Of a DNA stretch of 53,318 nt, positions 17,816-27,628 are shown one piece after another (the stretch's first letter is position 1; each line of letters opens with the position of its first letter). The position numbers were made by a program, and so were the translations under genes. This stretch comes from Desulfuromonadales bacterium. GTDB taxonomy: Bacteria; Desulfobacterota; Desulfuromonadia; Geobacterales; Pseudopelobacteraceae. The stretch spans positions 1-53,318 of the forward strand of contig JACAAY010000024.1 in the NCBI GenBank assembly GCA_013377095.1, in the 5' to 3' direction. The notes under the pieces are model-generated. The model did no database searches and was not told the DNA's origin. It saw only the letters and a program-made list of their open reading frames with translations.

Positions 17816-19198
17816 ATGCAAAACAAACTCACAAAATACCTGGATGAACTCAGAGCTGCCGGAATTTCTCCCGAAAGGGAAGCACGGATAAGGGATGAAC
17901 TGGCTACGGTAGAACAAGGGCATGACCTGTCTCCAGAGGGTGGTCCAACGCAGAGCGATCGAAACGTCTTTGATGAAGGCGATTCGTGGATTGTGCAGCA
18001 GTCAGTTCCGTTACACATCAATGCGGCTGTTCTTGCCAAATCCCTGGATGAACTGCTGGAGCGCGACCGTCAGCGGCAAGAGGACGGTTTTCCGCGCAAG
18101 ATCCATGTGGGCAAGCTGGTAAAACCGGGCAAGGGTAACACGGGTAAGGTAGTGGTGGTTCCGACCACGGTGGAGGAAAAGCTGATTCACGATCCAACCA
18201 TTCGCCCAAGCGGCGAGGGTGGGGGGAGTGCCGGAACCGGTGGCAGCGGTGAGGGGGAGGAAGGGGAGGTCATAGGAGAACAGCCGGTTCGCGGAGAGGC
18301 TGGAGAGGGGGGTGGAACGGGTCCCGGACAGGGGGAGGGTGAAAACCACGAGTTGGAGTCAACTGCCTATGATCTGGGTAAAACGCTCTCCGAGAAGTTT
18401 CAGCTGCCGAACCTGAAAGATAAAGGCAAGAAACGTTCGTTCACACGCTATACCTACGATTTGACGGACAAAAACCGCGGTTTTGGTCAGGTTCTGGACA
18501 AGAAGGCAACGCTGCGCAAGATCGTGGAAACAAATATCGCCCTGGGCAACCTTCCCGATGTGTCCGATATCGATCCGACCCGTTTTTTGATTGCACCACA
18601 CGACAAAATCTACCGTGTCCTTTCCCCGGAAAAAGATTTTGAACCCCAGGCCATGCTCTTCTTCTTGCGCGATTATTCCGGTTCAATGGCCGGAAAGGCC
18701 ACCGAACTGGTGGTTTCCCAGCATGTGCTGATCTACAGCTGGCTGCTGTACCAGTATGCCGGACAGGCCGAAACCCGTTTTATTTTGCACGACACCGAAG
18801 CAAAAGAGGTGCCGGACTTTTATACCTATTACAATTCACGTGTTGCCGGGGGGACCCAGGTCTCGACCGCATACAAGCTTGTCAACGATATCGTGGAGAA
18901 AGAGAACCTTGTGAAGGACTACAACATCTACGTTTTTCACGGTACCGACGGGGATGACTGGGATGACGGCGGCTTGAAGTTGATTGGGGAAATCCGACAT
19001 ATGCTGGGATACGCCAGCCGGGTTGGTGTGACCATTGCGGCGCACACCGGTCAGGATGGCGTCATGACCTCTGTGGCGCGCTTCCTGAATACATCGGGCC
19101 TGTTGAAAAGCAAAAAGGAACTGATCAGGATGGATATCATTCAGGAAGATGCGGAGGAACCGCGTCTGATCGAGGGGATCAGGAAACTGATTTCCTGA
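17816..19198 (+). CDS. yeaH: YeaH/YhbH family protein (DUF444, VWA-like)
   Basis: DUF444 protein of 460 residues, almost always encoded beside PrkA and implicated in stress and nutrient-limitation responses. The C-terminal half is a von Willebrand A-like domain with a MIDAS-type DYSGSMAGKA; the middle contains a Gly/Glu-rich flexible linker (about 130-180: GEGGGSAGTGGSGEGEEGE), and the N-terminal part is charged. SWIIQQSVPL-like and KSFTRYTYDL-like segments match the family. It starts ten bases after prkA with no strong ribosome site, suggesting coupling. It is thought to act as a partner of PrkA; its biochemical role is not known. Confidence 0.92.
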   Translation: MQNKLTKYLDELRAAGISPEREARIRDELATVEQGHDLSPEGGPTQSDRNVFDEGDSWIVQQSVPLHINAAVLAKSLDELLERDRQRQEDGFPRKIHVGKLVKPGKGNTGKVVVVPTTVEEKLIHDPTIRPSGEGGGSAGTGGSGEGEEGEVIGEQPVRGEAGEGGGTGPGQGEGENHELESTAYDLGKTLSEKFQLPNLKDKGKKRSFTRYTYDLTDKNRGFGQVLDKKATLRKIVETNIALGNLPDVSDIDPTRFLIAPHDKIYRVLSPEKDFEPQAMLFFLRDYSGSMAGKATELVVSQHVLIYSWLLYQYAGQAETRFILHDTEAKEVPDFYTYYNSRVAGGTQVSTAYKLVNDIVEKENLVKDYNIYVFHGTDGDDWDDGGLKLIGEIRHMLGYASRVGVTIAAHTGQDGVMTSVARFLNTSGLLKSKKELIRMDIIQEDAEEPRLIEGIRKLIS

Positions 19199-19251
19199 AC
19201 GGATCGACGTACTACCCGCCCCGCCCTTTGTCGGCAGGCGAGAGACCAGTC

Positions 19252-20877
19252 ATGGAACTTATCAACCAACATACCAAAAACATCATGGAAGGGTGCAAGG
19301 AGCGTGCGCGGTCGGCCGGCCTCACCTTCACCAATGAGAGTCTGGAGTATATCGTCACCAACCGCGATCTGCTGGAACTTTCTCCCAAGGTGATGATACC
19401 GACCATGTATGATTACTGGGTTCATGATGTGGAGGTGTTGCGGGAAAAGGGGAAGTACGAACTCTATCCCCATAATCCCTATGAGACGGTCATCAACACC
19501 CGGCCTCCCATTTCCTTCTACAACGACAACAACCCGGACTGGCTGAATGTGATGATTTTTTATCATGTTCTTGCCCATATCGATTTTTTTCAGAACAACC
19601 TCTATTACCGGCACACCTGGGACTATGATTTTGCCGGCCAGGCTCTTTCCGATAAAAGGGTAATCGCCAAACTCCGCGCGGAAAAGGGACGCTGGGTGGA
19701 TTACGTGATCGAATTCGCCAGGAGTATTGACAACCTGGTGGATTTTTACGGCGGACTGGCGGAATTGTTTGTTCCCCAGGAAGCGGAATGTTCGTCGCGT
19801 GTGAACTATTATTTCGATCAGTTTCTTCAGGCTGAAAAAAAGGTCTCCATCAGCGAATACATCAAGGAGATAAATCGCTACAACGACTGCCTGAAGAACC
19901 ATGGCGAATTGGGGGAAAGGACCTTTTTCAGTGATGCGGAACAGCGCTATCCAGAACTGGAAGCGCGCTTCAGCCATACTGATCAGAACCACCCAGCCAA
20001 ACGTCGCGACCTGCTCAGTTACCTGTTGGACCACGCGCATTTTCTTGCCAGGGATGAGAATGTCTGGATGCGTTCGATCCTGGAAATTGTACGCAAGACA
20101 TCCGTTTTCTTTCAGCCCCAGATTCGAACCAAGATAATGAACGAGGGGTGGGCAAGCTACTGGCACGAATACCTCTTTCTGCAGGATGACCGCATCCGGG
20201 GTCATGAGGTGGATTTTGCCCGTGTCCATGCTGCGGTTACCTCCATGCCACGGGTGGGGACGAATCCCTATGCCCTGGGGATGCGCCTCTTCAACTTTAT
20301 CGAGGAGCAGGCCGACAAGGGGCGCGTCTCCTTTGCGTTTCAGCGACTGCTGGATGCTGATGGACGCAAGAAGTATGATACCGGCTCTGCAAAGGGGAGG
20401 GATTTTATCTTCTCTGTGCGTGAAAACCTGTGCGACTACCTGTTCCTGAAAACCTATCTCGATCAGGATTTTCTGGATCATTACAACCTTTTTCTGGCCG
20501 GAAAACGGCTCGATCAGCAACGCATGGTCTGGCAGTACTACGTCAAGAGTCGCAAGGCGAAGGATTATCAACAGATGATGCTGGAGACGCTCTACCACCC
20601 CCCGGTCATCACGGTGGACGAAGCCAAGGGGCTCCAGGGTTCTCTCTACCTGGTGCATGCATTTGAGGGTAAACAGCTGGTGCGTGAATACATTGCCAAT
20701 ACGCTGGTGGGAATCGAGTTTCTGTGGGGCGGTCCGGTGCATCTTGAAACCAGTGAGGCGCAGGTTGCAGCCGAACCGTCACCGGCGGGCCGGGATGAGG
20801 CCCGCGACGGAGAAATTACCTGGCAGCGGGTGGTCTACTCAATGAATGAAAAAGTGCTTTCCAAAAAGCAACTCTAG
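19252..20877 (+). CDS. spoVR: SpoVR family protein
   Basis: SpoVR/YcgB family, named for a role in spore cortex formation in Bacillus but widespread in non-sporulating bacteria as the third member of the PrkA-YeaH-SpoVR group. The 541 residues include conserved HIDFFQNNLYYRHTWDYDF and NEGWASYWHEYLF segments, rich in His and acidic residues that could bind metal. The ATG at 19252 is preferred over an in-frame TTG at 19228. The last 25 or so residues are divergent. This organism need not sporulate; the cluster is more likely stress-related. Confidence 0.94.
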   Translation: MELINQHTKNIMEGCKERARSAGLTFTNESLEYIVTNRDLLELSPKVMIPTMYDYWVHDVEVLREKGKYELYPHNPYETVINTRPPISFYNDNNPDWLNVMIFYHVLAHIDFFQNNLYYRHTWDYDFAGQALSDKRVIAKLRAEKGRWVDYVIEFARSIDNLVDFYGGLAELFVPQEAECSSRVNYYFDQFLQAEKKVSISEYIKEINRYNDCLKNHGELGERTFFSDAEQRYPELEARFSHTDQNHPAKRRDLLSYLLDHAHFLARDENVWMRSILEIVRKTSVFFQPQIRTKIMNEGWASYWHEYLFLQDDRIRGHEVDFARVHAAVTSMPRVGTNPYALGMRLFNFIEEQADKGRVSFAFQRLLDADGRKKYDTGSAKGRDFIFSVRENLCDYLFLKTYLDQDFLDHYNLFLAGKRLDQQRMVWQYYVKSRKAKDYQQMMLETLYHPPVITVDEAKGLQGSLYLVHAFEGKQLVREYIANTLVGIEFLWGGPVHLETSEAQVAAEPSPAGRDEARDGEITWQRVVYSMNEKVLSKKQL

Positions 20878-20888
20878 CCGGTGAAATC

Positions 20889-23180
20889 ATGTCAAATGTG
20901 GACAGAGCCATACAGCATCTCAATCGAAAGATCAGCGAACGGGAGCAGAGTCAGACCATTTCATTTGATGAGTTTTTGAAAGTTCTGACCGTTAGTCCGA
21001 CAGCGGTGGTGCGCAATGTGTTCCAGACCTTCCATGACATGATACGAAGCTACGTCGGCGTGGGGGTTGACGAGTACCCCGACGACCCGGAATCGATCAA
21101 TTATGTCCATTACGATTGCAGCAATCTCTTTGTCAAGGATGCCGACCGCCCCTTCTTTGCCGACCGGTTGTTTGCCAACCGTCTGATCAACCATGTGGAT
21201 GCCATGAAGGGGAGTGCACGTCAGAACAAGATTTATATCTTCGAGGGTCCCCACGGTTCTGGCAAGAGCACCTTCCTCAATACCCTGCTGCTGAAGTTCG
21301 AGGAATACGCCAACAGTGACGCCGGGACACGCTATGAAACGGTCTGGAGACTTGACCGGCGCGTTCTTGCACAGATCAATGAAACCCAGATGACATCGTT
21401 TGTAGATCGCCTCACCGGTCTGCTGGACGAATACGAACTGGGGCAGGCCGATCAGGCGGAGATGAAGAAATCGCTCTTCCGCAGCGGTGATTTTATTGAA
21501 GTTCCCTGCCCCTCCCACGACAATCCCCTTTTGATGATCCCGAAGCGGGATCGACGCACCTTTTTCGACGAACTCTTCAAAAACGACGAATTTAAGTGGA
21601 AGCTCTTTACGGACAAGGAATATGAGTGGGTTTTCAGTGAAACGCCCTGCACCATCTGCAGCTCACTCTTTAATGCTCTGCTCCAGCGTCTGCCGAATTC
21701 AATGGATATCTACCGCATGATCCATGCGCGCCCCTACCGCTTCAACCGCCGCCTGGGTGAGGGAATCACGGTCTTCAATCCGGGCGACAAACCGATGAAG
21801 CAGAATGTCATCACCAATGAGCAGCTGCAGCGCAAAATCGACATCCTGCTGGGTGACAGCAACGCCGTCAGGCACATCTATTCCAATTTTGCCAAGACCA
21901 ACAACGGCATTTACGCCCTGATGGATGTGAAATCCTACAATGCTGAACGTCTGCTTGAGTTGCACAACATCATTAGTGAGGGTATCCACAAGGTCGAGGA
22001 ACTGGAGGAGAACGTCAAGTCGCTCTTCATAGCCCTGATGAACCCGGAGGATGAGAAGACCATTGAGGGGTTCCAGTCGTTCACCGACCGGATCGAGTTC
22101 ATCAATATTCCCTATGTCATGGATCTGCATACCGAGGTCGAGATCTACCGCAACACCTTTGGCAGGCATATCAACGAGAGTTTCCTGCCGCGCGTGCTGC
22201 ACAACTTTGCCCGGATCATCATTGCTACCCGCATGAACAGGAAATCCGAGGCCCTGCTGGAATGGATCGGTGATCCGGAAAAGTACGCGCACTATTGTGA
22301 TGAAAACCTGCTGCTGCTCAAGATGGAAATTTACTGCGGCCATATCCCCCCCTGGCTTTCGGAGGATGACCGCAAGCGTTTGACGGCCAAGCGACGTCGT
22401 CGGATTATTGATGAATCGGAACACGAAGGGGTGACCGGTTTTTCCGGAAGAGACTCCATCAAGATCTTCAACGAATTCTATTCTGCCCATGCCCGCAAGG
22501 ACGGACTGATCTCCATGTACAGTCTGGTTACCTATTTTACAAAATGGCGCACCGATCTCAACGAAATGCTTCCCGTACATTTTCTCGATTCCCTTGTTCA
22601 AAATTACAATTATACCGTGCTGCAGGAGGTCAAGGAGTCGCTGTACTATTACAATGAGGATCAGATCGCCCGGGACCTGCTCAATTACCTGTTTGCGGTT
22701 AATTTCGAAGTTGGCTCGTCGGTGCTCTGCGCCTATACGAACGAAAAAATTGACATCAGTGAGGATTTCCTGCGCTCCATCGAGGTCCGTTTAATAGGGC
22801 AGGAGGTAACGGAGGCTGTGCGTCTTGATTTCCGCAGGGAAACCCAGAAGGAGTACGCCTCCAGGACCCTGACCCAGGAAATTCTTGCCGGCGGAAAGGA
22901 CCCCAGGGAAACGACACTGTACCTGGCGCTCCATGAACGCTATGTCCACAACTTGAAGGATAAGGTGCTGGAGCCGTTTATCGACAATGCAAATTTTCGC
23001 CGCGCCATCAAGGATTATGATACGGAAGCATTCAAGACGTACGACAAACGCATCCGCGATGATGTGTCCTTCCTGATCAACAACCTCTGTGCTTCCAGGT
23101 TCCATTACTCCAAGCAGAGTGCCCGCGAGATGTGTGTCTACGTGATTGATCACGATCTGGCCCGAACCTTTCCTACGTAA
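20889..23180 (+). CDS. Second, divergent PrkA-like AAA serine kinase
   Basis: A 763-residue PrkA homologue distinct from the first in the cluster. Walker A is GPHGSGKS at residues 120-127; the PrkA-specific VPCPSHDNPLLMIP segment lies near residue 200, and the C-terminal end (VSFLINNLCASRF, SAREMCVYVI) matches the PrkA kinase-like domain. It starts 11 bases after spoVR, so the four genes look cotranscribed. It is longer than the first PrkA and resembles classical PrkA as much as or more than that one does. Whether the two form a mixed complex or phosphorylate each other cannot be told. A CTIC pair near residue 255 could be structural. Confidence 0.9.
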   Translation: MSNVDRAIQHLNRKISEREQSQTISFDEFLKVLTVSPTAVVRNVFQTFHDMIRSYVGVGVDEYPDDPESINYVHYDCSNLFVKDADRPFFADRLFANRLINHVDAMKGSARQNKIYIFEGPHGSGKSTFLNTLLLKFEEYANSDAGTRYETVWRLDRRVLAQINETQMTSFVDRLTGLLDEYELGQADQAEMKKSLFRSGDFIEVPCPSHDNPLLMIPKRDRRTFFDELFKNDEFKWKLFTDKEYEWVFSETPCTICSSLFNALLQRLPNSMDIYRMIHARPYRFNRRLGEGITVFNPGDKPMKQNVITNEQLQRKIDILLGDSNAVRHIYSNFAKTNNGIYALMDVKSYNAERLLELHNIISEGIHKVEELEENVKSLFIALMNPEDEKTIEGFQSFTDRIEFINIPYVMDLHTEVEIYRNTFGRHINESFLPRVLHNFARIIIATRMNRKSEALLEWIGDPEKYAHYCDENLLLLKMEIYCGHIPPWLSEDDRKRLTAKRRRRIIDESEHEGVTGFSGRDSIKIFNEFYSAHARKDGLISMYSLVTYFTKWRTDLNEMLPVHFLDSLVQNYNYTVLQEVKESLYYYNEDQIARDLLNYLFAVNFEVGSSVLCAYTNEKIDISEDFLRSIEVRLIGQEVTEAVRLDFRRETQKEYASRTLTQEILAGGKDPRETTLYLALHERYVHNLKDKVLEPFIDNANFRRAIKDYDTEAFKTYDKRIRDDVSFLINNLCASRFHYSKQSAREMCVYVIDHDLARTFPT

Positions 23181-23224
23181 AGGTGTGCGTCGGAAGAGGA
23201 GGTTTGCATCCCGCACCAAACGGA

Positions 23225-23237
23225 GTAGACTGTCTAC
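23225..23237. promoter_or_regulatory. Small inverted repeat before the YtxH-like gene
   Basis: GTAGAC-T-GTCTAC, a perfect 6-bp inverted repeat with one central base, about 50 bases upstream of the YtxH-like start. It may be an operator; short inverted repeats occur by chance, so this is weak. Confidence 0.25.
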
Positions 23238-23286
23238 AGAAGTGTTGTCAGTGTATTCACGATGATATCGGCTAAAGGAGCCCGCT

Positions 23287-23646
23287 ATGGAAGAGAGATA
23301 CGAAAGTGAAAAGAGAGACAATCGAGTTGCGGCAGGAGCTTTGTTGCTGCTGGCCGGTGGAATCATCGGAGCGGGAGTAGCCCTGCTCTGTGCGCCCCAA
23401 TCAGGGCGGCGAACCCGACGCGATGTTGCCCGTTATGCCAAAAAGGTCAAGGCTCGCGCAGATGAAACAGTTGATGATCTAACGGTCACCATTTCCGATC
23501 TGGTTGATACCATAGGGGAAAAAACCGACGACCTGCTGGACAAGGGCAAGGAAGTTGCCGGCGGCGCTCGCAAGGACCTGATTCGCCTGATAGAGGAAGG
23601 TGCTGCCACCCTTGAGAAATTCCGGGCAAAGCTGCGCAAGATGTAG
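23287..23646 (+). CDS. YtxH-domain membrane protein
   Basis: Small YtxH-like (general stress protein type) protein of 119 residues. One transmembrane helix (about 16-36, LLLLAGGIIGAGVALLCAPQSG) with the family's GxxxGxxxALLxAPxSG pattern is followed by a long charged amphipathic helix (40-119) likely to lie in the cytoplasm. AAAGGAG precedes the ATG. It stands 106 bases downstream of the PrkA cluster and ends at a strong terminator, so it may be the last gene of that transcript or separate. YtxH proteins are stress-induced in Bacillus; the molecular function is unknown. Confidence 0.85.
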   Translation: MEERYESEKRDNRVAAGALLLLAGGIIGAGVALLCAPQSGRRTRRDVARYAKKVKARADETVDDLTVTISDLVDTIGEKTDDLLDKGKEVAGGARKDLIRLIEEGAATLEKFRAKLRKM

Positions 23647-23679
23647 ATGCAACGGGGATACGTTGCGCGTTCGTAACTC

Positions 23680-23727
23680 AGCCGGACAACAATGGTTTCA
23701 TCGGTCGTTGTTGTCCGGCTTTTTTTG
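23680..23727 (+). terminator. Rho-independent terminator
   Basis: AGCCGGACAACAA (23680-23692) pairs perfectly with TTGTTGTCCGGCT (23708-23720) around a 15-base loop, followed by a run of T. It ends the YtxH gene transcript on the plus strand; the minus strand lacks a matching T-run. Confidence 0.9.
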
Positions 23728-23748
23728 TATCATGGGCAACGCTGCTGT

Positions 23749-24426
23749 TTAGTCCGCGGCTTTGTCGCCATGTCCGGGTATCAGTTGGCTGAAGTAGTTG
23801 ATCGACAGATAATTGGAGGATGGTGTTGGTATAACCACCGAACTGTAACGGCTGATATACACCAGATACCTGATGCCGAATCGTTCGGCGGTACCCAGGT
23901 TGGTTTCGCTGTCCTCACCAAGCAGGGTCCGGTCAGGATCATAGGAGATGAAATCCTGGAGTGCGTTCCAAAAACGGTCATCCTCCTTGGGGAGCCCAAC
24001 CTGGTGTGCTGAAATAATGCCGTTAAAGTAGGGCCCCAGGCGTGTTTTCTTCATCTTTAGGTCGAGGGTTTTTGAGTGGGCATTGGTGACCAGCCAGGCC
24101 GATTTTCCGTGTTGTTTCAGGTACAACAAAAATTCGACCACAAAGGGGTGCACGGCGATCAGATGTTCAACCTCTTGCTTGAGCAGAGGAATATCCAGGT
24201 GCAGTCGGTCGGACCAGTAATCCAGGTCGGTCCAGTTGAGGGTGTTCTCCTGGGATCTGAACAGAGCGTAGAGGTGCTCTTTGGCGAATTCCAATGACGT
24301 CCTGTTCTGGTCGGCCCAGCGCTTTGGCACATGTTCCAGCCAGAAATGATCATCGAAGTGTCGATCCAGAAGCGTTCCATCCATATCCAGCAGAACGGTG
24401 TCAATGCAGTTCCAATCTATATTCAT
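23749..24426 (-). CDS. yrfG: HAD-family phosphatase, YrfG-like (GMP/IMP nucleotidase)
   Basis: Haloacid dehalogenase-like hydrolase of 225 residues. The catalytic DMDGTLLD lies at residues 14-21, the second motif in WLVTNAHSKTL, and the third motif with the acidic pair is LLGEDSETNLG. HFDDHFWLEHVPKRWA right after the nucleophile motif is characteristic of E. coli YrfG, which dephosphorylates IMP and GMP. It is transcribed opposite to its neighbours, between the YtxH terminator and miaB. Substrate assignment is by resemblance from memory and is less certain than the family. Confidence 0.8.
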   Translation of the reverse strand: MNIDWNCIDTVLLDMDGTLLDRHFDDHFWLEHVPKRWADQNRTSLEFAKEHLYALFRSQENTLNWTDLDYWSDRLHLDIPLLKQEVEHLIAVHPFVVEFLLYLKQHGKSAWLVTNAHSKTLDLKMKKTRLGPYFNGIISAHQVGLPKEDDRFWNALQDFISYDPDRTLLGEDSETNLGTAERFGIRYLVYISRYSSVVIPTPSSNYLSINYFSQLIPGHGDKAAD

Positions 24427-24542
24427 GCCTTGTATCCAATCAGCGTCGTGGTGTCAGCCGTTTGTTGTGGGATGCAAACGTGAAGCTACGATAGCAGAGC
24501 TCAGCAGAAATGACGATCGTTTCCTGCCAAGACTATCTCAGG

Positions 24543-24572
24543 TTGACTTGATCCGTTTTGATCGCGTATAAG
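24543..24572 (+). promoter_or_regulatory. Sigma-70 promoter of miaB
   Basis: TTGACT (24543-24548), 18 bases, TATAAG (24567-24572). Transcription would start near 24579, only about five bases before the miaB ATG, so the message would have almost no leader. Confidence 0.5.
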
Positions 24573-24583
24573 TATAGGTCGCC

Positions 24584-25900
24584 ATGAACAGTAAAAACGT
24601 ATACATTGAAACCTTTGGCTGTCAGATGAACGTAAATGATTCCGAGCGGATCCTGACCATGCTGGCAGACATCGGCTATCAGCCGGTTGCGGCTCCGGCT
24701 GGCGCCGACATGATTCTTCTGAATACCTGCAGTGTGCGCGGGGGCGCCGAGGAAAAAGTGTATCGCCGCCTCGAAAACCTCGCCGCTCTCAAGCGAACCA
24801 ACAAGCGTCTGATTATCGGAGTTGGGGGCTGTGTCGCTCAGCAGGAAGGGGAAGCTCTGCTGCAAAAACTGACCTGTCTGGATCTGGTTTTCGGCACCCA
24901 CAACCTGCATCTGCTGAATGACATGGTTTTGGCCGCGGAACGTGGTGAGCGGCGTAGCGAAACCGCCTTTATCGATAACACCCAGCGCCTTGATCTCTTT
25001 CCTCCCGTAAAAGGGACTGCCCGGGTCAGCAGGTATGTGACTGTCATGCAGGGGTGCGACAACTACTGCTCTTACTGCATAGTACCCTATGTGCGCGGGC
25101 CTGAAATCAGCCGGCGTTCGACGGAGATTCTCGATGAAGTTCGCCAGCTGGCCGCCGAGGGCGTGCGGGAAGTTACGCTGCTGGGACAGAACGTCAATTC
25201 CTACGGCTTGAAGAGCGATGGTGAACCGACCTTTGCCGAGCTTATCAGGCAAGTCGCTGCAATCAAAGGCATCCTGCGAATCCGCTTCTACACCTCCCAT
25301 CCCAAGGATATGTCCGATGAGCTTATCGACTGTTTTGCCGAAATACCGGCATTATGCGGTCATGTTCACCTTCCGGCCCAGTCCGGAAGCGATGCCGTGC
25401 TGAAGCGCATGAATCGTGGTTATACCAGGGGAGAGTATCTGAACAAAATTCTGGCGCTCAAGGCTGCCCGCCCAGGGATTGCCATCACCGGCGACATGAT
25501 TGTCGGCTTTCCCGGTGAGACCGAAGAGGAGTTTGCTGAAACCCTCTCCCTGATGGAGCAGGTTCGTTTTATCGACCTGTTTTCTTTTGCCTATTCGCCA
25601 CGACCCGGCACAGGTGCTGCTGATCTGGCCGAGGATCTCAGCCGTGAGGAAAAACAGGGGCGTCTCGAACGGCTGCTGTCTCTGCAGAAACGGATCACAC
25701 TTGAACTCAGTATGGCTTACCTGGACACAACCCAGGCTGTTCTGGTGGAAGGGGAGGGGAGACGCCCCGGCCAGGTCTCCGGCAAAGCCGACAGTGGCCG
25801 TACGGTCAACTTTATTGGCGATAACAGCCTGATCGGCACTCTTGTTCACGTCAAAATTATTCAGGTTTTCCAGAACTCACTCCTGGGAGAGTTGATCTAG
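24584..25900 (+). CDS. miaB: tRNA-2-methylthio-N6-isopentenyladenosine synthase MiaB
   Basis: Radical-SAM methylthiotransferase that adds the 2-methylthio group to i6A37 of tRNA. The 438 residues have three parts: an N-terminal UPF0004 domain with the cluster cysteines in [17 protein letters not shown] and GCVAQQ; a radical-SAM core with [15 protein letters not shown]; and a C-terminal TRAM domain (about 375-438). MiaB is distinguished from RimO and MtaB by CQMN and the [13 protein letters not shown] context. It is monocistronic or read with glnS, which begins 35 bases later. Confidence 0.96.
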   Translation: MNSKNVYIETFGCQMNVNDSERILTMLADIGYQPVAAPAGADMILLNTCSVRGGAEEKVYRRLENLAALKRTNKRLIIGVGGCVAQQEGEALLQKLTCLDLVFGTHNLHLLNDMVLAAERGERRSETAFIDNTQRLDLFPPVKGTARVSRYVTVMQGCDNYCSYCIVPYVRGPEISRRSTEILDEVRQLAAEGVREVTLLGQNVNSYGLKSDGEPTFAELIRQVAAIKGILRIRFYTSHPKDMSDELIDCFAEIPALCGHVHLPAQSGSDAVLKRMNRGYTRGEYLNKILALKAARPGIAITGDMIVGFPGETEEEFAETLSLMEQVRFIDLFSFAYSPRPGTGAADLAEDLSREEKQGRLERLLSLQKRITLELSMAYLDTTQAVLVEGEGRRPGQVSGKADSGRTVNFIGDNSLIGTLVHVKIIQVFQNSLLGELI

Positions 25901-25934
25901 AACCTGTTATTTCCGCATTACTTCGAGGGATTTC

Positions 25935-27602
25935 ATGTCAACAGAAAGCGTAGCTCCGTCAAACTTCCTGCGTACAATTATCGATGACGATATCAAGAGC
26001 GGCAAGCATCAGACCATTGTGACCCGATTTCCACCGGAACCCAATGGCTACCTGCATATTGGTCATGCCAAGTCCATCTGTCTCAATTTCGGTCTGGCCC
26101 GTGATTTTGGCGGACGTTGCCACCTCCGTTTCGACGATACCAATCCGGCCAAGGAGGAGTTGGAGTATATTGAATCCATCAAGGAAAGCGTGCGCTGGCT
26201 TGGGTTTGACTGGGGAGAGCACCTTTACTATGCATCAGACTACTTTCATCAACTCTATCAGTGGGCCGAACACCTTATCCAGCAGGGTAAGGCCTATGTG
26301 GAGGACCTGAGTGCCGATGAAATTCGCGCACTCCGTGGCACCCTGACGGAGGCGGGCAAGGAAAGCCCTTTTCGCAACCGTTCGATTGAGGAAAACCTGG
26401 CCCTGTTTCGCGCCATGAAAGCGGGTGAATTCGCCGAGGGAAGCAGGGTTCTCAGGGCCAGAATCGACATGGCTTCTCCCAACATCAACCTGCGCGATCC
26501 AGTCCTGTACCGCATTATCCATGCTCCGCACCCCCATGTGGGGGACAGCTGGTGCATCTACCCCATGTACGACTTTGCCCATGGCCAGTCCGATGCCATC
26601 GAAGGCATCACCCACTCCATCTGTACTCTGGAGTTCGAGGACCACAAACCGCTCTATGAGTGGTTCCTGGACAACCTGCCGGTGCCAGCCCGGCCGCGTC
26701 AATACGAATTCGCCCGGCTCAACCTGACCTACACGGTTATGAGCAAGCGCAAACTCAATGAACTGGTTACCAAACAGATTGTTGGCGGCTGGGACGACCC
26801 CCGTCTCCCAACTCTGATGGGGTTGCGCCGACGCGGCTATACGCCCGCCTCCATCCGCACCTTCTGTGATCGTATCGGCGTCGGCAGGGGCGATTCCTGG
26901 ATAGACATGTCGATACTGGAAGAGTGTCTGCGAGAAGACCTGAATGAACGCGCGCCACGGGTCATGGCGGTTCTGCGGCCGGTCAAGGTTATCGTTGACA
27001 ACTACCCGGAAAGAAAGGTTGAGGAGTTTGACGCCGCCAATCACCCCCAAAGGCCTGAGATGGGCAGCCGTAAGGTTGCTTTTTCCCGTGAACTGTACAT
27101 CGACCAGGATGATTTTCTGGCGGAGCCAACCAAGGGGTTTTTCCGCATGGCGCCCGGCGCCGAGGTCCGTCTGCGTTATGCCTACATCGTACGCTGCACC
27201 GGTGTGGTTATGGATGACAATGGCAATCTGGTCGAGATCCACTGCGACTATGACCCTGACTCGCGGGGGGGGGCAGCCGCCGATGGCAGGAAGATCAAGG
27301 GGACTATTCACTGGGTTTCCTCCTGCCACGCCATTGATGCCGAGGTTCGCCTGTTCGATTACCTGTTCACCGATGCAAATCCGGACCGGGGCGGGATTGA
27401 TTACAAGCAGTTCCTCAACCCGAACTCCGTTGAGATCCTGACTTCCTGCAAGCTGGAGGCGAGTCTGGCAGTATCGAACAGTGAAACCCAGGTGCAGTTC
27501 GAGCGGCTTGGCTACTTCCGCACCGATGCGGTCGATTCCGCTCCCGGAAAACCGGTCTTCAATCGTAGCGTGACCCTGAAAGACACCCGCAACAAGAAGT
27601 AA
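25935..27602 (+). CDS. glnS: Glutaminyl-tRNA synthetase
   Basis: Class I synthetase charging tRNA-Gln, 555 residues. The HIGH-type motif is in [15 protein letters not shown] near the start and the KMSKS-type motif is VMSKRKL; the C-terminal anticodon-binding beta-barrels follow. Its presence means the organism need not use the Glu-tRNA-Gln amidotransferase route for glutamine. The GRPR-like specific context ([28 protein letters not shown]) separates it from glutamyl enzymes. CGAGGGA precedes the ATG. Confidence 0.97.
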   Translation: MSTESVAPSNFLRTIIDDDIKSGKHQTIVTRFPPEPNGYLHIGHAKSICLNFGLARDFGGRCHLRFDDTNPAKEELEYIESIKESVRWLGFDWGEHLYYASDYFHQLYQWAEHLIQQGKAYVEDLSADEIRALRGTLTEAGKESPFRNRSIEENLALFRAMKAGEFAEGSRVLRARIDMASPNINLRDPVLYRIIHAPHPHVGDSWCIYPMYDFAHGQSDAIEGITHSICTLEFEDHKPLYEWFLDNLPVPARPRQYEFARLNLTYTVMSKRKLNELVTKQIVGGWDDPRLPTLMGLRRRGYTPASIRTFCDRIGVGRGDSWIDMSILEECLREDLNERAPRVMAVLRPVKVIVDNYPERKVEEFDAANHPQRPEMGSRKVAFSRELYIDQDDFLAEPTKGFFRMAPGAEVRLRYAYIVRCTGVVMDDNGNLVEIHCDYDPDSRGGAAADGRKIKGTIHWVSSCHAIDAEVRLFDYLFTDANPDRGGIDYKQFLNPNSVEILTSCKLEASLAVSNSETQVQFERLGYFRTDAVDSAPGKPVFNRSVTLKDTRNKK

Positions 27603-27628
27603 TACTTTATGGATATGTGTGCAACCCT

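Noticed and set aside
19141-20742. 533-codon minus-strand open frame
   Set aside because: It is antisense to spoVR, whose plus-strand product is a full-length family match; the minus translation has no recognisable domain and no ribosome site.
21699-22601. 300-codon minus-strand open frame
   Set aside because: Shadow of the second PrkA-like gene.
26235-27329. 364-codon minus-strand open frame
   Set aside because: Shadow of glnS with no domain pattern; the plus-strand gene is unambiguous.
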